Positions 55,895 to 64,000 of a DNA stretch of 64,000 nucleotides are shown piece after piece. Source of the DNA: Pleurodeles waltl (Eukaryota; Chordata; Amphibia; Caudata; Salamandridae); contig NC_090441.1 of the NCBI RefSeq assembly GCF_031143425.1, positions 219,600,928 through 219,664,927 on the forward strand, read 5' to 3'. The notes beneath the pieces were generated by a model that was given only the letters and a program-made list of their open reading frames with translations, was not told where the DNA came from and made no database searches. Within the stretch, counting starts at the first letter, position 1; every line of letters begins with the position of its first letter. Made by a program: the position numbers and the translations under genes.

Positions 55895-58894
55895 TGTAGG
55901 AGGCTGGACTGGCTTGTAGTGAGTACCAAGAGGTACTTGCACCTTGCACCAGGCCCAGTTATCCCTTATTAGTGTATAGGGTGTCTAGCAGCTTAGGCTG
56001 ATAGATAATGGTAGCTTAGCAGAGCAGCTTAGGCTGAACTAGGAGACGTGTGAAGCTACTACAGTACCACTTAGTGTCATATGCACAATATCATAAGAAA
56101 ACACAATACACAGTTATACTAAAAATAAAGGTACTTTATTTTTATGACAATATGCCAAAGTATCTTAGAGTGTACCCTCAGTGAGAGGATAGGAAATATA
56201 CACAAGATATATATACACAATAGCAAAAATATGCAGTATAGTCTTAGAAAACAGTGCAAACAATGTATAGTTACAATAGGATGCAATGGGGAAACATAGG
56301 GATAGGGGCAACACAAACCATATACTCCAAAAGTGGAATGCGAACCACGAATGGACCCCAAACCTATGTGACCTTGTAGAGGGTCGCTGGGACTATTAGA
56401 AAATAGTGAGAGTTAGGAAAATAACCCTCCCCAAGACCCTGAAAAGTGAGTGCAAAGTGCACTAAAGTTCCCCTAAGGACAAAAGAGTCGTGTTAGAGGG
56501 AAAATGCAAGGAAAACACAAATCAGCAATGCAACAACGATGGATTCCTGACTGAGGGTACCTGTGGAACAAGGGGACCAAGTCCAAAAGTCACAAGCAAC
56601 TCGGAGGTGGGCAGATGCCCAAGAAATGCCAGCAGTTGGTGCAAAGAAGCTCTTACTAGGCTGAAGAACTATGAATACTGCAGGAACGACAAGGGCTAGA
56701 GACTTTCCCTTTGGAGGATGGATCCACCACGCCTTGGAGAGTCGTGCAAAAGTGTTTTCCCGCCGGATGGACGCCAACAAGCCTTGCTACACGCAAATCG
56801 TGCGTTTGGCGTTTTTGGACGCTGCTGGGGCCCAGGAGGGACCAGGAGGTCGCAAATTGGACCTGCAGAGAGAGGGGACGTCGAGCAAGACAAAGAGCCC
56901 TCACAGAAGCAGGTAGCACCCGGAGAAGTGCCAGAAACAGGCACTACGAGGATGCGTGAAACGGTGCTCGCCGAAGTTGCACAAAGGAGTCCCACGTCGC
57001 CGGAGACCAACTTAGAAAGTCGTGCAATGCAGGTTAGAGTGCCGTGGACCCAGGCTTGGCTGTGCACGAAGGATTTCCGCCGGAAGTGCACAGGGGCCGG
57101 AGTAGCTTGCAAAGTCGCGGTTCCCAGCAATGCAGCCCAGCGAGGTGAGGCAAGGACTTACCTCCACCAAACTTGGGCTGAAGAGTCACTGGACTGTGGG
57201 GGTCACTTGGACGGTGTCGCTGAATTCGAGGGACCTCGCTCGTCGTGCTGAGAGGAGACCCAAGGGACCGGTAATGCAGCTTTTTGGTGCCTGCGGTTGC
57301 AGGGGGAAGATTCCGTCGACCCACGGGAGATTTCTTCGGAGCTTCTGGTGCAGAGAGGAGGCAGACTACCCCCACAGCATTCACAAGCAGGAAAACAGTC
57401 GAGAAGGCGGCAGGATCAGCGTTACAGAGTTGCAGTAGTCGTCTTTGCTACTATGTTGCAGGTTTGCAGGCTTCCAGCGCGGTCAGCGGTCGATTCCTTA
57501 TCAGAAGGTGAAGAGGGAGATGCAGAGGAACTCGGCTGAGCTCATGCATTCGTTATCTAAAGTTTCCCCAGAGACAGAGACCCTAAATAGCCAGAAAAGA
57601 GGGTTTGGCTACCTAGGAGAGAGGACAGGCTACTAACACCTGAAGGAGCCTATCCGCAGGAGTCTCTGACGTCACCTGGTGGCACTGGCCACTCAGAGCA
57701 GTCCAGTGTGCCAGCAGCACCTCTGTTTCCAAGATGGCAGAGGTCTGGAGCACACTGGAGGAGCTCTGGACACCTCCCAGGGGAGGTGCAGGTCAGGGGA
57801 GTGGTCACTCCCCTTTCCTTTGTCCAGTTTCGCGCCAGAGCAGGGGCTAAGGGGTCCCTGAACCGGTGTAGACTGGCTTATGCAGAATTGGGCACATCTG
57901 TGCCCAACAAAGCATTTCCAGAGGCTGGGGGAGGCTACTCCTCCCCTGCCTTCACACCATTTTCCAAAGGGAGAGGGTGTCACACCCTCTCTCAGAGGAA
58001 GTTCTTTGTTCTGCCATCCTGGGCCAGGCCTGGCTGGACCCCAGGAGGGCAGCTGCCTGTCTGAGGGGTTGGCAGCAGCAGCAGCTGCAGTGAAACCCCA
58101 GGAAGGGCAGTCTGGCAGTACCAGGGTCTGTGCTACAGACCATTGGGATCATGGAATTGTACCAACAATGCCAGGATGGCATAGAGGGGGCAATTCCACG
58201 ATCATAGACATGTTACATGGCCATATTCGGAGTTACCATGGTGAAGCCACATATAGGTAGTGACCTATTCAGTATGTAGTGCACGCGTGTAATGGTGTCC
58301 CCGCATTCACAAAGTTCAGTGAATTGGCTCTGAACAATGTGGGGGCACCTTGGCTAGTGCCAGGGTGCCCTCACACTAAGTAACTTTGCACCTAACCTTT
58401 ACCAGGTAAAGGTTAGACATATAGGTGACTTATAAGTTACTTAAGTGCAGTGTAAAATGGCTGTGAAATAACGTGGACGTTATTTCACTCAGGCTGCAGT
58501 GGCAGGCCTGTGTAAGAATTGTCAGAGCTCCCTATGGGTGGCAAAAGAAATGCTGCAGCCCATAGGGATCTCCTGGAACCCCAATTCCCTGGGTACCTTA
58601 GTACCATATACTAGGGAATTATAAGGGTGTTCCAGTAAGCCAATGTAAATTGGTAAAAATGGTCACTAGCCTGTCAGTGACAATTTGGAAAGAAATGAGA
58701 GAGCATAACCACTGAGGTTCTGATTAGCAGAGCCTCAGTGAGACAGTTAGTCACTACACAGGGAACACATTCAGGCACACTTATGAGCACTGGGGCCCTG
58801 GGTTACCAGGGTCCCAGTGACACATACAACTAAAACAACATATATACAGTGAAAAATGGGGGTAACATGCCAGGCAAGATGGTACTTTCCTACA
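55895..58894 (-). repeat. 5' LTR of Gypsy element 3 (3000 bp)
   Basis: Mate of 47642-50636. It contains a 5-bp insertion at about 58267 relative to its mate, which destroys one of the conserved palindromes. Confidence 0.95.
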
Positions 58895-60958
58895 GCGTCC
58901 AGCAAGACAAAAAGCCCACTCAGAAGCAAACAGCACCCACAGAAGTTCCGGAACAGGCACTATGAAGTGGAGTGAATCGGTGCTCACCCAAAGTTGCACA
59001 AGAGAGTCCCACGACGCCGGAGGACAACTCAGGAGGTTGTGAAATGCAGGTTAGAGTGCCGGGGACCCAGGCTTGGCTGTGCACAAAGGAAATCCTCGAA
59101 GAGTGCACAGGAGCCGGAGTAGATGCAAAACACGCGGTTCCCAGAAATGCAGTCTAGCATGGGGAGGCAAGGACTTACCTCCACCAAACATGGACTGAAG
59201 AGTCACTGGACTGTGGGAGTCACTTGGACAGAGTTGCTGAGTTCAAGGGACCTTGCTCGTCGTGCTGAGAGGAGACCCAGGGGACCGGTGATGTAGTTCT
59301 TTGGTGCCTGCGGTTGCAGGGGGAAGATTCCATCGACCCACAGGAGATTTCTTCGGAGCTTCTAGTGCAGAGAGGAGGCAGACTACCCCCACAGCATGCA
59401 CCACCAGGAAAACAGTTGAGAAGGCGGCAGGATCAGCGTTACAAGGTCGCAGTAGTCGTCTTAGTTACATTGTTGCAGTTTTGCAGGCTTCCAGCGCGGT
59501 CAGCAGTCGATTCCTTTGCAGAAGGTGAAGAGAGAGATGCAGAGGAACTCTGATGAGCTCTTGCATTCGTTATCTAAGGAATTCACCAAAGCAGAGACCC
59601 TAAATAGCCAGAAAAGGAGGTTTGGCTACCTAGGAGAGAGGATAGGCTAGCAACACCTGAAGGAGCCTATCAGAAGGAGTCTCTGACGTCACCTGCTGGC
59701 ACTGGCCACTCAGAGCAGTCCAGTGTGCCAGCAGCACCTCTGTTTCCAAGATGGCAGAGGTCTGGAGCACACTGGAGGAGCTCTGGGCACCTCCCAGGGG
59801 AGGTGCAGGTCAGGGGAGTGGTCACTTCCTTTTCCTTTGTCCAGTTTCGCGCCAGAGCAGGGCTGAGGGATCCCTGAACCGGTGCAGACTGGCTTATGCA
59901 GAGATGGGCACCATCTGTGCCCATCAAAGCATTTCCAGAGGCTGGGGGAGGCTACTCCTCCCCAGCCCTGACACCTTTTTCCAAAGGGAGAGGGTGTAAC
60001 ACCCTCTCTCTGAGGAAGTCCTTTGTTCTGCCTTCCTGGGCCAAGCCTGGCTGGACCCCAGGAGGGCAGAAACCTGTCTTAGGGGTTGGCAGCAGCAGCA
60101 GCTGCAGTGAAACCCCGGGAAAGGTAGTTTGGCAGTACCCGGGTCTGAGCTAGAGACTCGGGGGATCATGGAATTGTCTCCCCAATGATCCTAGACATGT
60201 TACATGGCCATGTTCGGAGTTACCATTGTGATGCTATACATATGTCGTGACATATGTATAGTGCACGCGTGTAATGGTGTCCCCGCACTCACAAAGGCCG
60301 GGGAATTTGACCTGAACAATGTGGGAGCACCTTGGCTAGTGCCAGGGTTCCCACACACTAAGTAACTTAGAACCCAACCTTTACCAGGTAAAGGTTAGAC
60401 ATATAGGTGACTTATAAGTTACTTAAGTGCAGTGGTAAATGGCTGTGAAATAACGTGGACGTTATTTCACTCAGGCTGCACTGGCAGGCCTGTGTAAGAA
60501 TTGTCAGATCTCCCTATGGGTGGCATAAGAAATGCTGCAGCCCATAGGGATCTCCTGGAACCCCAATACCCTGGGTACCTCAGTACCATATACTAGGGAA
60601 TTATAAGGGTGTTCCATTATGCCAATATGAATTGGTGAAATTGGTCACTAGCCTGTTAGTGACAATTTGTAAAGAGAGAGCATAACCACTGAGGTTCTGG
60701 TTAGCAGAGCCTCAGTGAGACAGTTAGGCATCACACAGGGAACACATACATATAGGTCACAAACTTATGAGCACTGGGGTCCTGGCTAGCAGGGTCCCAG
60801 TGACACATAACAAACATACTGAAAACATAGGGTTTTCACTATGAGCACTGGGTCCTGGCTAGAAGGATCCCAGTGAGACAGTGAAAACACCCTGACATAC
60901 ACTCACAAACAGGCCAAAAGTGGGGTTACCAAGGCCAGAAAGAGGCTACTTTCTCACA

Positions 60959-61066
60959 GTAGGGGCATAGAATGGAGTAGAGTGTTGTAGAGTACATTGA
61001 TATAGAGTGGAGTTGCGTGTTGTAGAGTAGAGTGGAGTGGTGTGTCATAGAATGGCATGTCCTATA
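60959..61066. repeat. GAGTGGAGT-type satellite island 4
   Basis: GTAGGGGCATAGAATGGAG and similar words; the continuation of island 3 across the solo LTR insertion. Confidence 0.82.
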
Positions 61067-61636
61067 GGCCCTCATTTCAACCCTGGTGGTAAATGGCGTT
61101 AACCGCCGTGCTGTTGGCCGCCATAATACCACCGCCGCGGCAGAAATCCGCCGACCATATCATGACACACACGCATCATTCCGACACAACACAGACACAG
61201 ACACAAATCCGACAGGCCAAAGGTCAGTGATAAACTGTCGGTACCAAAAAAACACCGTTACGACAACAGAACAAGACCCACCATATCATGACCCACGAAT
61301 CCCCACGTCGGACATTCAATGGCGCTAAACCATTGGCGGTACACACCGCCGCGCTCAATATACACATTCATATACAATACAACTCCACATTGGACAATTC
61401 AAAAGCCACACTCCTGATACCCATACACATACCACACACACCCCACTATAAAACACACACCCACATTACCCACAACCCTTCACCAATACAAACTATTGGC
61501 ACGAGACCTACACCACGACCACAGACTGAACCAGAACCACACACTACCTACACCCATACACCACCCATGGACCCCACATCACACACCCAAACCCATCACC
61601 CCACACACCCTCACCTACACAACTCACACAACACCC

Positions 61637-62018
61637 ATGGAACCGCAAAGACACCACAGATTTGAGGATGAGGAGCTGAGGGTCATGGTGGAGGAAATCA
61701 TCCGGGTAGAGCCACAGCTATTTGGATAACAGGTGCAGCAGATCTCCATCGCTAGGAAGATGGCGCTATGGCAGAGGATCATGGACAGGGTCAACGCTGT
61801 GGGACAGCACCCCAGATTGAGGGATGACATCAGGAAGAGGTGGCATGACCTACGGGGGGAAAGTACATGCCATTGCAGCAAGGTACCAGCTCGCTTTACA
61901 GAGGACTAGCGGTGAACCCCCACATCCTCCCCCACTACTAACAACACGGGAGGAGCAAGTACTGGCAATCCTGCATCCTGAGGGCCTAGCAGGAGTAGCG
62001 GGAGGAATGGCCTCTGGT
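61637..62018 (+). pseudogene. Harbinger 2 Myb/SANT-like protein, first exon
   Basis: ATG 61637 (MEPQRHHRFEDEELRVMVEE) opens a Myb/SANT-like helix bundle. A TAA follows PQLFG at about 61727. The same phase continues QQISIARKMALWQ and RKRWHDLR, then shifts at a run of G near 61854-61859 into the frame reading KVHAIAARYQ. A donor-like CTG|GTAAGA occurs near 62018. The stop and the frameshift make it a pseudogene as read. Confidence 0.72.
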
Positions 62019-62353
62019 AAGACAACTCCTTACTACTTACAGCCTCTACCTGCATGCCATCACATACCATCCCCCTCACCCTCACTCCCATCACCCCACC
62101 ACCTCCCACACACCCCACTCTCACAACCCACTCATTCTAATGCCAAGCCCTGCATGCAACACCAAAGCACCCCTCACAGACCTGCATGGACACCTATCAC
62201 CACAGCATGCGCCCTAGAGTGAACCAGCCAGCCCACCAAATCACAACTCACACAAGGCCAAGCTGCCAGGGCAACAACAACCATACAGGGCAACCCACCC
62301 ATAAACAAGATGGCACACACACAAACAATAACACTGTTTTTACATCCCTACAG

Positions 62354-63076
62354 GTAACTCCGCCAATGTCACTGGTGAAGAGGTGCCAGCAGCATCCAGT
62401 CTCCCTCCCCCCAAGAGGCCCTCAGTGATGACAGCAGCTCGGCTTCTCTGGATCTGGACGACCAACCTGGCCCATCAGGGACCTTCGGACAGTCGGGTTC
62501 CCAGGCCCACACTCACACCACCACAGAGCCTCCCCCCTCAGGAAACACCAACACAGCACCCACCCAGCAGGCCCATACCTCTGTCCCTAGGACACATCAA
62601 TCAGCAGTGTGTCCACCACTACCGGGACCCAAGGGCACAACACAAACCCAGGGCAATCAGGGACCTGGGGTCAGTGGTAGTGGGCACACAGTCCAGGGGA
62701 CAGAGGGACAGTCCAACAGAGGCACTGGGAGGACTGCTGTGCGACAGGGGAGCACAGGCCCAGTGAACCCACTCTCCAGTAGGCACTCACCAACATCCTG
62801 GGAGCATACCAACATTCCCAGGACACGATGGGTCAGATAATGGACACGTTGCAGGAGACCCAGCAGCTGCAGGAGGGACAGTACCTGGGGATCAGGGAGG
62901 ACCTCAAGGACATTCACACTACCCTGGTCACCATTGTAGGGGTGCTGGCAGACATGGCCAACACCATGAGGGAGGCAGTGGCACACCAGCAGGCCACTGA
63001 CACTAGCCAGGACACAGAACAGCCCTCCACCTCCGCTGCTGCTAGTGGACAGGAGGCCCTGCCACAGGAACAATAG
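62354..63076 (+). pseudogene. Harbinger 2 Myb/SANT-like protein, distal exon
   Basis: Begins after CCCTACAG at 62353. It is Pro/Ser/Thr-rich, with reading split over more than one frame. The last part, 62828-63076, has a helical stretch (LQETQQLQEGQYLGIREDLK) and ends ALPQEQ. AATAAA follows at 63362-63367. Confidence 0.5.
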
Positions 63077-63648
63077 GCCACCAGCACCCCCCCGCAGAAG
63101 GAGAACCACCCCGCAAACGGTCCCTGCGATCCAGGCAGAAGCCAGAGACACTTGCCAAGACCAACGCCAGGAAATAGGACTCTCCTGGATGTCACCCTTG
63201 TGTTCCACTCCGTCACCCTGTCCACCATGAACTGCCATTGCCCCCCTTCCTATGCCCCCTTGGACAATGCACCTGGAGACGAAGAGACTGGACTCTAACC
63301 TGGACTTTCCTCCATCATCGCCATAGCCCATTGCACATCCCCCTCCACTTATTAGCACTGAAATAAACACCCTTGGAAAAAATACAAGTATGGAGTATGT
63401 CTAATGATTTCAGTATGTGTTTGTTCAACAAGGATGAAACATTGCAATACAACTATACAGAAATGTGTAGAAATAATTGACCTGTAGTTGGCTGCAGTCA
63501 ACACACCAGGTGCTAGAGTGGTGGACTGATATCTGAAAATAGATATGCCAAAGGGTACAGTAAGTGGCCATAGAATTGGGAGAATCTGACTGCCATGTAC
63601 AATGTCAAAAACATACAAAGTGAAGTTACAGTGTCCTACCTGTGTTTG

Positions 63649-64000
63649 TCACTGTAAGTACTGTCGTATGATAGCTGTTCTGTTGTCCTCATCCTCTGTT
63701 TCCTCATCTTCACTGTCCACAGGGTCCACTACTGCCACACGTCCGTCTCCAGGCTCATCCTCCTGCAGAAAAGGCACCTTGCGTCTCAATGCGAGATTGT
63801 GCAACATGCAGCATGCCACGATGATCTGGCACACCTTCTTGGGTGAGTACTACAGGGATCCACCTATCATATGGATGCTGCGAAACCTGGCCTTCAAGAG
63901 GCCGAATGTCCTTTCTATTATCCTTCTTGTACGCCCATGTGCCTCATTGTAACGTTCCTCTGCCCTCGTACTGGGATTCCTCACAGGGGTCAGAAGCCAT
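63649..64000 (-). pseudogene. Harbinger 2 transposase, C-terminal part
   Basis: From the window edge to 63649 on the minus strand. It contains the third catalytic acidic residue in IIERTFGLLKARFR, then a TAG at 63850-63852, then VCQIIVACCMLHNLAL and an acidic tail (DEETEDED). The upstream catalytic residues lie beyond 64000. It is homologous to the transposase at 40958-42055. Confidence 0.82.

Larger units (their letters stand above)
47642..58894 (-). mobile_element. Gypsy element 3: full-length Gmr1-type LTR retrotransposon, family B
   Basis: 11,253 bp with LTRs at 47642-50636 (2995 bp) and 55895-58894 (3000 bp). It is flanked by the perfect 5-bp duplication GCGTC (47637-47641 and 58895-58899). 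One unbroken gag-pol frame, primer site and polypurine tract are all present. By eye the LTRs show one difference in about 640 bases at the U5 side, plus a 5-bp indel near 58267, so this is a young insertion. It is the only structurally intact autonomous copy in the window. Confidence 0.96.
46653..60958 (-). mobile_element. solo LTR of family A, split by Gypsy element 3
   Basis: Left part 46653-47641 and right part 58895-60958 together make one LTR of about 3053 bp. On the minus strand it begins TGTGAGAAAGTAGCC at 60958 and ends CCTCCTACA at 46653. The 5-bp duplication GTAGG flanks it (46648-46652 and 60959-60963). There is no internal region, so it arose by recombination between LTRs. It sits in GAGTGGAGT satellite. 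It differs from the LTRs of element 1 at many sites and is therefore older. Confidence 0.92.
61067..64000. mobile_element. PIF/Harbinger transposon 2, cut by the window edge
   Basis: Starts about 61067 with GGCCCTCATTTCAACCCTGG after GAGTGGAGT satellite. It contains a plus-strand Myb/SANT-like gene and, converging on it, the C-terminal part of a minus-strand HARBI1-type transposase. This is the same layout as Harbinger 1, but the sequence and end are different. The other terminus and target duplication lie outside. 61075-61630 is an AC-rich leader with no gene. Confidence 0.82.

Overview
The window is eukaryotic and consists almost entirely of repeats. I find no host gene, tRNA or rRNA gene. 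The mix of very long-LTR Gypsy elements of the Gmr1 type, a DIRS tyrosine-recombinase retrotransposon, an L2/CR1-type LINE, PIF/Harbinger DNA transposons and simple-sequence satellites, stacked by nested insertion, suggests a vertebrate with a giant genome. A salamander or newt is the likeliest source; that is inference, and lungfish is an alternative.

Layout. 1-7326: minisatellite of about 229 units of 32 bp. 7327-8853: AT-rich spacer, a degenerate GTGAGTGG-type array and hairpin-bearing repeat sequence. 8854-23500: Gypsy element 1 (family A), with two 3081-bp LTRs and a perfect 5-bp target-site duplication (TSD; CTGGG). It carries only a Gag-protease frame, which is split by a DIRS element at 13236-18759. 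23501-24182: a string of six hairpins, then a GAGTGGAGT-type satellite. 24183-26075: fragments of a fourth LTR family (D) with a truncated gag. 26076-35974: Gypsy element 2 (family B), with frameshifted gag-pro, an open integrase-RT-RNase H frame and a truncated 3' LTR. 35975-37088: partial LTR of family C. 37089-42597: decayed Gypsy pol, split by a PIF/Harbinger transposon (38910-42388, TSD TAA). 42593-43372: reversed LTR fragment and satellite. 43373-46527: LINE on the minus strand. 46528-46652: satellite. 46653-60958: solo LTR of family A (TSD GTAGG) split by Gypsy element 3 (47642-58894, minus strand, TSD GCGTC), which has one intact 1652-codon gag-pol frame. 60959-61066: satellite. 61067-64000: a second Harbinger element, cut by the window edge.

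How the parts relate. The three Gypsy copies share the order Gag-protease-integrase-RT-RNase H (integrase before RT), a SCAN-like capsid segment, a tRNA-type primer site and an oligo-G polypurine tract. Element 3 looks young and complete and could supply enzymes in trans. Element 1 lacks RT and integrase, yet has paired LTRs and a TSD, so it must have been mobilised in trans. Its pol region is replaced by an unrelated in-frame segment, the strongest candidate here for something undescribed. Exact insertion boundaries give a relative chronology: satellite, then solo LTR, then element 3; and earlier locus, then element 1, then DIRS.
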